From Deltaproteobacteria bacterium (lineage in GTDB: Bacteria; Desulfobacterota; UBA8473), in NCBI GenBank assembly GCA_030623035.1, contig JAUXFK010000151.1, positions 1-7,367 of the forward strand: DNA of 7,367 nt, read 5' to 3'. A program made the position numbers and the translations under genes. The notes under the pieces are model-generated. The model was not told the origin of the DNA. It saw only the letters and a list, made by a program, of their open reading frames with translations, and searched no databases. Of this stretch, positions 1 to 5,281 are shown piece after piece; within the stretch, counting starts at the first letter, position 1; each line of letters starts with the position of its first letter.

Positions 1-60
1 AACATCTTAGTGAGCGTTAAGAAAGAACAGGGGGAAAGCCTTGTTGTTCTAGGAGGTTAA
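1..60 (+). CDS. Possible C-terminal tail of a gene entering from the left edge
   Basis: Frame 1 is open from the first base to a TAA at 58-60 and would encode 19 residues ending in SLVVLGG. The other two forward frames stop within the first 20 bases. The peptide looks protein-like (alternating hydrophobic residues and a KKEQGE charged turn), but 19 codons are too few to identify a family. If real, the gene converges on map. The open stretch overlaps the left arm of the inverted repeat at 12-30, so a structured non-coding RNA is an alternative reading. Confidence 0.3.
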   Translation, partial: NILVSVKKEQGESLVVLGG

Positions 61-118
61 TAGTTCCAAAGCTTATCGGCTGAATTTAATAGCTGGATGC
101 TGTTCTTTCTTTATGCTC
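12..118. repeat. Long imperfect inverted repeat (19-base arms, 69-base spacer)
   Basis: The arms are 12-30 and 100-118. The inner 12 bases, AAGAAAGAACAG (19-30) and CTGTTCTTTCTT (100-111), are perfectly complementary. After one T/T mismatch, one A-T pair and one G-T wobble, the outer GAGC (12-15) pairs with GCTC (115-118). A T-rich run (TTTTAG) follows the right arm. The spacer is long for a simple terminator and shows only short weak pairings. It could be a closing stem of a small RNA, a 3' structure of the upstream gene, or a DNA-level repeat. The remaining bases up to the map stop (119-248) show no gene or convincing hairpin. Confidence 0.55.
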
Positions 119-248
119 TTTTAGATGCGAGTTCTGCACGGGTTAAAATTTGATTACCGTTGAAGCTTGGCCAGTGCTTTCTATTTCATAAGGCTAAAAT
201 AATACTTCTTTTTTAATTTTGGATACAGATGGGAAAGACACGTGATTT

Positions 249-998
249 TCAGGGGACCACTGTAAGGATGTCCGGACCGTCTTCTGTAATCGCAATTGTA
301 TGTTCAAAATGTGCAGAAAGGCCTCCATCTTTAGTTACAGCAGTCCAACCATCGGTTTCGACCTTTATCTCCCATGTCCCTACATTTACCATTGGTTCTA
401 ATGCCAATACCATTCCTGTCTTTAACTGAACCCCTCTATCAGGAGAACCAAAATTGGGTATTTGCGGATCTTCATGGAGGTTTCTGCCGATTCCATGGCC
501 GACAAAATCTCTGACTACAGAGAACCCGTTCCCTTCCACCCAGGATTGAATAGCGTGGGATATATCATATAACCTTTTTTCTATCCTTGCCTGTTCAATG
601 CCCTTATAAAGTGCTTTTTCTGCAACATCCAGCAGTTTTTTTGCTTCTTTGTTTATCTTACCAACAGGGACGGTTATGGCTGCATCACCATAGAATCCAT
701 TGAGTATTACACCCAGATCCAGACTTACGATATCCCCCTCATTTAACCTTCTTGAATTTGGGATCCCATGGACGACCTGATCATTTATTGAGATACATAG
801 ACTTGCAGGGAAATTGCGGTATCCTTTAAATGCAGGGATAGCCCCTTTCTCCCTGATACGCTTTTCAACATATGCATCTAACTCTAAAGCGGTAATCCCC
901 GGTTTAATAAGTTCCCTTAAATCATTTAGCAGATTAGCAACGATCTGATTGCTCTTCCTTAGTAGTTCAATCTCTTCTTTAGATTTTAGAATTATCAT
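249..998 (-). CDS. map: Methionine aminopeptidase, type I
   Basis: This cytoplasmic dinuclear metalloprotease removes the initiator methionine from new proteins when the second residue is small. The 249-residue length is normal for the short bacterial type I form, with no N-terminal extension. All expected catalytic positions are visible: H77 in VVHGIP, metal ligands D94 (SLDLG), D105 (GDAAIT), H168 (VGHGIG), E201 (ALEPM) and E232 (FEHT), plus H175 in the HEDP motif. The ATG at 998 is preceded by AAGGAAA (1006-1012) at suitable distance and by a promoter-like pair at 1020-1048. The gene lies downstream of a small winged-helix gene on the same strand, but a terminator hairpin separates them, so it is probably transcribed separately. 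It does not sit beside secY or adk as in many bacteria. The assignment is secure. Confidence 0.97.
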   Translation of the reverse strand: MIILKSKEEIELLRKSNQIVANLLNDLRELIKPGITALELDAYVEKRIREKGAIPAFKGYRNFPASLCISINDQVVHGIPNSRRLNEGDIVSLDLGVILNGFYGDAAITVPVGKINKEAKKLLDVAEKALYKGIEQARIEKRLYDISHAIQSWVEGNGFSVVRDFVGHGIGRNLHEDPQIPNFGSPDRGVQLKTGMVLALEPMVNVGTWEIKVETDGWTAVTKDGGLSAHFEHTIAITEDGPDILTVVP

Positions 999-1019
999 CT
1001 CAAGATTTCCTTATTGTGG

Positions 1020-1048
1020 ATTCTATACTGTTTTAAAAAGAGGATCAA
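1020..1048 (-). promoter_or_regulatory. Sigma70-like promoter of map
   Basis: Read on the minus strand, TTGATC (1048-1043) is followed after exactly 17 bases by TAGAAT (1025-1020). Four of six and five of six bases match the sigma70 -35 and -10 consensus. Transcription would begin near 1013, leaving a leader of about 15 bases that contains the AAGGAAA ribosome site. The placement just after the terminator of the preceding gene supports independent expression of map. This is a motif match only. Confidence 0.5.
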
Positions 1049-1078
1049 AAAAAGGTTTTTTCCCATTTAAGGGTGGTT

Positions 1079-1106
1079 AAAAAAGAAATCGTTCAGGATG
1101 AACGAT
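1079..1106 (-). terminator. Rho-independent terminator overlapping a stop codon
   Basis: On the minus strand, ATCGTTCA (1106-1099) and TGAACGAT (1095-1088) form a perfect 8-base stem with a TCC loop. A T-rich run, TTTCTTTTTT (1087 down to about 1079), follows directly. The TGA stop of the 67-residue winged-helix gene is the first three bases of the 3' arm. The stem is only moderately GC-rich, so efficiency is uncertain, but stem plus T-run at a gene end is the expected arrangement. Confidence 0.65.
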
Positions 1107-1296
1107 AATAGTTCTGCCCATCATGAAAGACTGTATGTATGATTTTCTTTTTCAATAGGTCCTGTACATATTTAATTGCTTCATTCTTATGGATACCCAA
1201 TGCGCTTGATATGTCCAGCAGGGTAATCGGACGTCTTCTTGTTAGATCGACTATTGCCTTTCTTTTATCTAACTTCACTCCTTCTAAATTTTCCAT
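1093..1296 (-). CDS. Small winged helix-turn-helix protein, 67 residues
   Basis: The protein looks like a single minimal DNA-binding domain. A basic first helix (about residues 9-22, LDKRKAIVDLTRRR) is followed by a helix-turn-helix (TLLDISSALGI at 25-35, then a recognition helix at about 37-50), and by a beta-wing (about 52-64, ending DGQNYYR). This order is typical of winged-helix regulators, but I cannot name the family and no ligand-binding or oligomerisation domain is present. The ATG at 1296 has an AAAGAG sequence just upstream. A second ATG four bases earlier opens only an 11-codon frame. The gene is divergent from the HELSH protein gene at 1575, across 278 bases, so it could regulate that unit or itself; this is inference from position only. 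It ends in its own terminator. Confidence 0.75.
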   Translation of the reverse strand: MENLEGVKLDKRKAIVDLTRRRPITLLDISSALGIHKNEAIKYVQDLLKKKIIHTVFHDGQNYYRSS

Positions 1297-1398
1297 CCAT
1301 CTCTTTTATAATGAATCTTCTTGATTTGCAAGTAAAAAGTAGCTGAGTATTCTATATTTCGCAATCGTATAGCCATTTAAAGGAGCTAAAGAGATTTT

Positions 1399-1515
1399 AT
1401 GATTTGGCTAAACAGTTACTATACTTCAGATATTATCTTCATTGCGAATTCAGAAAAAAATAATAAAACAGCACTTGCCATTTCTTTATTTATGCGTTAT
1501 ATTATAAACAGTTAG
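1399..1515 (+). CDS. Candidate 38-residue small ORF in the divergent intergenic region
   Basis: An ATG at 1399 opens 38 codons ending at TAG 1513-1515 (starts MIWLNSYY, ends RYIINS). AAAGGAG lies at 1379-1385, 13 bases from the ATG, with a weaker AAAGAG nearer. It has a mildly hydrophobic, aromatic composition and no recognisable motif. It overlaps the promoter elements at 1475-1503 of the next gene, which argues against it, and AT-rich DNA gives such short frames by chance. It may be a leader peptide or nothing. Confidence 0.15.
   Translation: MIWLNSYYTSDIIFIANSEKNNKTALAISLFMRYIINS
1475..1503 (+). promoter_or_regulatory. Sigma70-like promoter of the HELSH protein/fmdB unit
   Basis: TTGCCA (1475-1480) and TATATT (1498-1503) are separated by exactly 17 bases, and each matches five of six consensus bases. 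Transcription would begin near 1510, giving a leader of about 65 bases that contains the palindrome cluster at 1519-1567. It is the best promoter match I found in the window. It remains a motif match, with no start site known. Confidence 0.6.
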
Positions 1516-1518
1516 TTT

Positions 1519-1567
1519 AGGTGAGTATACCGACAAACCTGAAATGACGGTATACCGCCTGTACAGG
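1519..1567 (+). promoter_or_regulatory. Palindrome cluster in the leader, overlapping the ribosome site
   Basis: Two perfect 10-base palindromes lie end to end: CGGTATACCG (1548-1557) and CCTGTACAGG (1558-1567). Upstream, GTATACCG (1525-1532) is an inverted match to CGGTATAC (1548-1555) across 15 bases and a direct repeat of 1550-1557 at 25-base spacing. AGG (1519-1521) can also pair with CCT (1558-1560). The second palindrome includes the AGG of the AGGA ribosome site (1565-1568) of the TTG-start gene at 1575. The cluster could be an operator for a dimeric repressor just after the transcription start, or an RNA structure that hides the ribosome site. Confidence 0.5.
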
Positions 1568-1574
1568 ATTATCA

Positions 1575-2150
1575 TTGATAAAAAGTATTACATTTAAAAG
1601 GATAATGGAAAAAAGAAGCCTTTTACATTTCAGTGGTAGTTATTTACATATTATCGAAGAGGCAATAGATTTTGCCCAGGAAGTAGTGACTGATTACTTC
1701 AAGATGTCAACAAGTGAATGGAAGGGCTATCGATACGAGGTAAAGACCCAGAAGTTTCTCGATGACATAGAGATAACTGATAGGGCCTTTGCTCAAATAT
1801 GCAAGTATGAATGCATAAAAGGGAAGAATTCATCTCCACCATTGTCCTTTGATCTGTATAGGATCTGCCTGCAAGACAAAAATATACTGAGAGCTGTCCA
1901 TAACCCGTTAAACAAGGTAAAGCTGAAACCTTTGTTATTATATATAATTACTCATGAACTCTCTCATGTGATCAGATTCAGTAAATATTATAAGGACTTT
2001 TTTGCTCCCCCATGGGAAAAAGAGTCGGAAGAAGCAAAGGTCCATTCGATTACTTACGAAATGTTGCGGTCAAAGGGAGACCAGAGTTTAGACTATGTCT
2101 TGGATTACTATAGACTGCATAGATGGAATGATAAATATTTTACTCTATAA
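1575..2150 (+). CDS. Unrecognised HELSH-motif protein, putative zincin metallopeptidase
   Basis: This 191-residue protein has no signal peptide or membrane segment and is probably cytoplasmic. The main clue is a zincin-type motif, ITHELSHVIRF, with H127, E128 and H131 in a hydrophobic helix. An acidic stretch, KESEEAKVHS (149-158), follows about 20-25 residues later and could supply a third zinc ligand (E152, E153 or H157), as in Glu-zincins. The N-terminal half is helical and has no recognised domain. I chose TTG at 1575 because AGGA (1565-1568) sits 6 bases upstream. The internal ATG at 1605 (residue 11) has AAAAGGA only 2 bases away, so it is less likely but possible. The gene is followed after 44 bases by fmdB, probably in one transcript. 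Peptidase activity is inferred from the motif; a non-catalytic zinc protein is the alternative. Confidence 0.8.
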   Translation: MIKSITFKRIMEKRSLLHFSGSYLHIIEEAIDFAQEVVTDYFKMSTSEWKGYRYEVKTQKFLDDIEITDRAFAQICKYECIKGKNSSPPLSFDLYRICLQDKNILRAVHNPLNKVKLKPLLLYIITHELSHVIRFSKYYKDFFAPPWEKESEEAKVHSITYEMLRSKGDQSLDYVLDYYRLHRWNDKYFTL

Positions 2151-2180
2151 AAGAGGAAGGTGAAAAACTAGACGAAAAAA

Positions 2181-2197
2181 AGGAGGTAATTAATTTG
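2181..2197 (+). promoter_or_regulatory. Strong ribosome binding site fixing a TTG start
   Basis: AGGAGGT (2181-2187) is a full match to the anti-Shine-Dalgarno sequence and lies 7 bases before TTG at 2195. There is no in-frame ATG nearby, and the residues right after TTG (PIYEY) are the canonical beginning of FmdB-family proteins, so the TTG start is well supported. Confidence 0.85.
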
Positions 2198-2515
2198 CCA
2201 ATCTACGAGTACAATTGTAACAAATGCAAAGAACAATTCGAAGTCATTCAAAAATTCTCCGATCCCCTCCTATCAAAATGCCCCAAGTGTTCTGGAGAAG
2301 TAACCAAGTTAATTTCCCAATGTACTTTTCATTTAAAAGGGACCGGTTGGTATGCTACTGATTATGTAAAAAAGGATAGAGAGATTACCCCTCAAGGGGA
2401 GAAGCCAAAGATGGAGGCGAGCTCAGAGACAACGTCAGGGACAAAGTCAGAGGAAAAAAAGGGTGATGATAGTGGGGGGAGCCATTCGGAAGCTTCAGGA
2501 AGTTCAAAAGCTTGA
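2195..2515 (+). CDS. FmdB-family zinc-ribbon protein
   Basis: This 106-residue protein opens with the family's conserved MPIYEY start and a zinc ribbon made of C8-x2-C11 and C29-x2-C32. The matching downstream block FHLKGTGWYATDY (45-57) is also present. The rest (about 60-106) is a low-complexity tail rich in Ser, Glu, Lys, Gly and Thr, probably disordered, as is common in this family. FmdB proteins were named from a putative regulator of amide-degradation genes, but most members have no established function, so only zinc binding is a safe prediction. It starts at TTG with a perfect ribosome site, 44 bases after the HELSH protein gene, with which it is probably cotranscribed. A hairpin terminator follows 28 bases after the stop. 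Confidence 0.92.
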   Translation: MPIYEYNCNKCKEQFEVIQKFSDPLLSKCPKCSGEVTKLISQCTFHLKGTGWYATDYVKKDREITPQGEKPKMEASSETTSGTKSEEKKGDDSGGSHSEASGSSKA

Positions 2516-2543
2516 TCACTGGTTACAATCTTTAAACAGCCTA

Positions 2544-2571
2544 AAAAACCCGGGTTTATATCCGGGTTTTT
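2544..2571. terminator. Bidirectional rho-independent terminator between convergent genes
   Basis: AAAAACCCGG (2544-2553) and CCGGGTTTTT (2562-2571) form a perfect 10-base stem around an 8-base loop. The A and T runs in the arms give a U-run after the hairpin in both directions. It lies 28 bases after the fmdB stop and 65 bases beyond the cheR stop, so one hairpin can end both the rightward unit and the leftward chemotaxis cluster. The remaining bases to 2636 show nothing further. Confidence 0.88.
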
Positions 2572-2636
2572 AACTCATTGACTTCAGGCTTTTGCATTAA
2601 AGTAAATAAAGGAAGGATTTGGATAGAAAGACCGTT

Positions 2637-3479
2637 TTAGTTTGTTAACTGATAAAAGACAGATTTTAGGTATCTCTTGGATTCAAAGCGAGGACAGACA
2701 CCTTTTAGATATTCGGATGCGCCTATTATTAAGTAGCCATCCGGTTTAAGGACATTCGCTATCTTATGAAATAGCTTCTTCCGGTCTTCCATATTAAAGT
2801 AGATAGCAACATTTCGGCATAAGACTATATCCCACATGCCTAAACCTGTTAATGAATCCATTAGATTGTGTCTCTTAAAGCTGGCCATCGCTCTTATTTC
2901 ATCATTGATCCTCCAGTTATTTTCATCAGCTATGAAGTATTTTTGTAACTTATCTTTGGAAAGCCCTCGTTCGACTTCAAATTTGTTATATTGACCATAA
3001 CTTGCCCGAATTATAGCCTCATCGGAAATATCTGTACCCAAAAGATTAATGTTATATTCTTTCATATTGGGTAATAGCTCATTCAAGGTTAATGCAATAC
3101 TGTATACTTCCTGGCCTGTAGAACAGGCAGCACTCCAGATGCGAATATCGATAGGCGAAAGGTTGGGACTTTTCTCATTCCTCTTATCGATAAGATCAGG
3201 TAATATCTTATGTTGCAGTAGCTCGAAGGGATATATATCACGGAAGAACAATGTCTCTTTGGTGGTAATCGCATCTATAATCTTTCTCTCGATGGTTTTC
3301 GTAGTATCTGACTTGATTTTGTAGTACAGTTCACTATAAGAAGAGCATTCGAGTTCATCAATTAGATTACTGAGCCTGTTTTCTATGAGATAGGCCTTGG
3401 TAGCATCTAGAGAAATACCGGATATATCCTCTATAAATCTGGAGATTACCTTTATTTCTTCAGGGGTGAGCTTTACCAT
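2637..3479 (-). CDS. cheR: Chemotaxis protein methyltransferase CheR
   Basis: CheR uses S-adenosylmethionine to methylate glutamates on chemoreceptors, counteracting CheB during adaptation. The 280 residues give the standard two-domain form. The N-terminal helical CheR domain spans about 1-70, then TTKETLFFRD (72-81). The Rossmann methyltransferase domain carries the cofactor motif IWSAACSTGQEVYS (114-127), the acidic residue D150 in LLGTDIS, and the CRNVAIYF block (221-228). The usual 'STGEE' is STGQE here, a common variation. There is no C-terminal TPR extension. The ATG at 3479 has AGGT (3489-3486) 6 bases upstream, a modest ribosome site. It is the last gene of the leftward cluster, 59 bases after cheB. 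The receptor encoded in the same cluster has no NWETF-like tether, so this CheR probably binds receptors without one. Confidence 0.96.
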   Translation of the reverse strand: MVKLTPEEIKVISRFIEDISGISLDATKAYLIENRLSNLIDELECSSYSELYYKIKSDTTKTIERKIIDAITTKETLFFRDIYPFELLQHKILPDLIDKRNEKSPNLSPIDIRIWSAACSTGQEVYSIALTLNELLPNMKEYNINLLGTDISDEAIIRASYGQYNKFEVERGLSKDKLQKYFIADENNWRINDEIRAMASFKRHNLMDSLTGLGMWDIVLCRNVAIYFNMEDRKKLFHKIANVLKPDGYLIIGASEYLKGVCPRFESKRYLKSVFYQLTN

Positions 3480-3538
3480 TCATTTACCTGTTATAGTCTC
3501 ATCGCTGCTCATTTCAATACGGCCGTATAACGACTCAA

Positions 3539-4657
3539 CTATTTCAGCGTACGAGAGATTTCGTCTGCGATATTATTTAGGGGGGCAATTACATCCACTA
3601 GGCCGGTTTCAACTGGCTTTTTAGCCATACCGAAAACGACAGATGAGGCCTCATCCTGGGCAATTATCTTGGCTCCGTTGCGTTTCATGAGTTTTAAACC
3701 CAAATTACCATCTGAACCCATACCGGTCATGATAACCCCTGTGGATCGGCCCACGTAATGGTAGGCAATGGACCTGAAGAGGTAATCGATGGAAGGCTTG
3801 CAGTTATTTTCAGGAAGATCATTAGTTATCCGAATAATCCTATTTTTACCATCAGCACTGGCAGCGACTTTCATCTGCTTTCCTCCAGGTGCAATTAGGG
3901 CAATATTTGGTTCAATTGTTTGACCATTCATTGCTTCTCTGACCTCTATATTACATATTGAATTGAGACTATTGGCCAGAGATTGAGTGAAAATAGATGG
4001 CATGTGCTGAACGATTAATATAGGTACACCCACGTTATATGTGAGTTGCGGTAGCATTTGAGCTAGTGCATTGGGCCCTCCAGTAGAAATGCCAATCGCC
4101 ACAATCTCCGATTTCGATCTTTTTGGGCCGGCAACGGTACTCATTCTTTTAACTAAATCGGGGGCATCAAGCCTAGGATCCCCTAACACCTTGGTTTCCG
4201 ATGGTAAGGTCGGTTTCCCCCTCAATATCTTCTTTATCTCATTGCGGCGGGCAAATGCCTTCAACATAGGAGTCAGAGTGCTCTTTACCGCATTCTTGTT
4301 TCCATCTATAGTTCCGTCTTGAGGTTTGAGGACAAAGTCGAAAGCCCCTAACCCCAGTGCTTTGAGGGTTATATCTCCTCCTTTTTGGGTAAGGGAACTA
4401 AGAACAATGGCTCCCACATCTGGAAATCTTGTCTTTATATGGGTCAAAACCTCGAGACCGTCCATCTCAGGCATCTCGATATCCAGGATCAAAAGGTCAG
4501 GTCTTAGAGAAGCGATTTTGGAGATGGCAATCTTACCATTGCTGGCAGTTCCTACAACCTGAACGTCAGGCATCTCAGTTAAAACATCACTAACGATTTT
4601 TCTAAAGACTACTGTATCATCAACAACGAGTACACTTAAGCCTTTGGAGTCTGCCAT
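3539..4657 (-). CDS. cheB: Chemotaxis response regulator protein-glutamate methylesterase CheB
   Basis: CheB removes methyl groups from (and may deamidate) chemoreceptors. It is activated when CheA phosphorylates its receiver domain. The 372-residue protein is complete. The receiver domain is about 7-125, with acidic pair D13/D14, phospho-acceptor D59 in LILDIEMPEMDG, S87/S88, and K111 in LKPQ. A linker of about 55 residues follows. The methylesterase domain runs about 183-370, with the catalytic triad S191 (GISTGGP), H218 (VQHMP) and D316 (GMGSDG) all present. The ATG at 4657 directly abuts the cheW stop and uses a ribosome site inside the cheW coding end, implying translational coupling. 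No CheY is present in the window, so CheB is the only visible phospho-target for a CheA encoded elsewhere. Confidence 0.97.
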   Translation of the reverse strand: MADSKGLSVLVVDDTVVFRKIVSDVLTEMPDVQVVGTASNGKIAISKIASLRPDLLILDIEMPEMDGLEVLTHIKTRFPDVGAIVLSSLTQKGGDITLKALGLGAFDFVLKPQDGTIDGNKNAVKSTLTPMLKAFARRNEIKKILRGKPTLPSETKVLGDPRLDAPDLVKRMSTVAGPKRSKSEIVAIGISTGGPNALAQMLPQLTYNVGVPILIVQHMPSIFTQSLANSLNSICNIEVREAMNGQTIEPNIALIAPGGKQMKVAASADGKNRIIRITNDLPENNCKPSIDYLFRSIAYHYVGRSTGVIMTGMGSDGNLGLKLMKRNGAKIIAQDEASSVVFGMAKKPVETGLVDVIAPLNNIADEISRTLK

Positions 4658-4678
4658 TTATAACTCCTCTTCCTCTTC
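4658..4678 (-). promoter_or_regulatory. cheB ribosome site inside cheW glutamate codons
   Basis: The five glutamate codons at the cheW C-terminus (4678-4664) form a polypurine run. Its last part reads AGGAG (4668-4664), 6 bases before the cheB ATG at 4657. The cheW TAA (4660-4658) immediately precedes that ATG. Ribosomes ending cheW are thus placed on the cheB start. Confidence 0.8.
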
Positions 4679-5125
4679 TATCAGTACCTCTTCCACGTTA
4701 AGGATGCCTATAAGACTATCCTCGGTTTTAAATACTCCTTCAAAAAATTTTCCTTGGACGCCACTTATATTTGTAGGAGGAGACTCTATTTTGTCCAATT
4801 CCGCTGGTATCACATCGCTGATACGGTCTACCAGAAACCCAATATGTTCGGTTTTTGGATTAACGATTATATTTCTGCTATTTTCTGTGAACTTAACAGG
4901 CGAAAGACCGAGCTTTCTCCCCAAATCTATAATAGAGACAATTTTCCCTCTCAGGTTCAATACCCCCAAAACATAATCTTGCGACTGTGGAACATACGTT
5001 ATATTCATGTTTTTGTTGATTTCCTGCACAGTCAGGATATCCATACCGCAAAGTGCCTTTCCAACATGAAATGTAACCAGTTCCACGATTTTATTTTTTT
5101 TTGTATGGTCTGTTAATCTATCCAT
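4658..5125 (-). CDS. cheW: Chemotaxis coupling protein CheW
   Basis: CheW is an adaptor that links chemoreceptors to the CheA kinase in the membrane-associated signalling array. The single CheW domain fills about residues 12-149 of 155. The conserved NLRG motif at 57-60 includes the arginine (R59) expected at the receptor contact. Other visible blocks are the start LVTFHVG, the VDRISDVIP segment (99-107), and the final strand LIGILNVEEVL. The frame is open back to an ATG at 5185 (175 residues), but only the ATG at 5125 has a ribosome site (GGAG, 6 bases upstream); those at 5185 and 5137 have none, and the added residues do not resemble CheW. The protein ends in a five-glutamate run and abuts cheB. 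The 156 bases between the receptor stop and this start show no terminator, so cotranscription with the receptor is plausible. Confidence 0.95.
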   Translation of the reverse strand: MDRLTDHTKKNKIVELVTFHVGKALCGMDILTVQEINKNMNITYVPQSQDYVLGVLNLRGKIVSIIDLGRKLGLSPVKFTENSRNIIVNPKTEHIGFLVDRISDVIPAELDKIESPPTNISGVQGKFFEGVFKTEDSLIGILNVEEVLIEEEEEL

Positions 5126-5281
5126 TTTTATCTCCATTGATATGGGATCACCCGTTAGTCCGTTTCCCTGACAAATCCGTTTCATAAATAACAGATAACC
5201 GCGCTAACAGCAAAACATGAGGGGGGTGTACAGATTCACTTATACAAAATAACTTACAACTTTCCCATGCAAAACGAATAA

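Noticed and set aside
119..248. Terminator for map in the AT-rich stretch after its stop.
   Set aside because: Only weak A/T pairings and a bulged 5-base stem near 163-182 were seen, and none is followed by a clear T-run on the minus strand.
1297..1400. Promoter for the 67-residue winged-helix gene.
   Set aside because: TAGAAT-like and TATAAA boxes exist on the minus strand, but none has an acceptable -35 partner at normal spacing, or they lie too close to the ATG.
3480..3512. An ATG at 3512 opens ten codons in frame with cheR, ending at a TGA directly before the cheR ATG; possible stop-codon recoding or N-terminal extension.
   Set aside because: cheR is complete from its own ATG with a normal N-terminus and a usable ribosome site. 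The short frame lacks one of its own.
3517..3528. Perfect 12-base palindrome ATACGGCCGTAT between cheB and cheR.
   Set aside because: One or two such palindromes are expected by chance in a window of this size. It has no companion sites and no T-run, so it supports neither an operator nor a terminator.
5126..5185. Longer cheW beginning at the ATG at 5185 (20 extra residues).
   Set aside because: No ribosome site precedes the ATG at 5185 or the one at 5137, and the extra residues are unlike CheW. The ATG at 5125 has GGAG at good spacing.
5186..5281. Possible terminator or promoter between the receptor gene and cheW.
   Set aside because: I found no stable hairpin with a T-run and no convincing promoter pair. 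The plus-strand GGGGGG run at 5221-5226 leads to no open frame.
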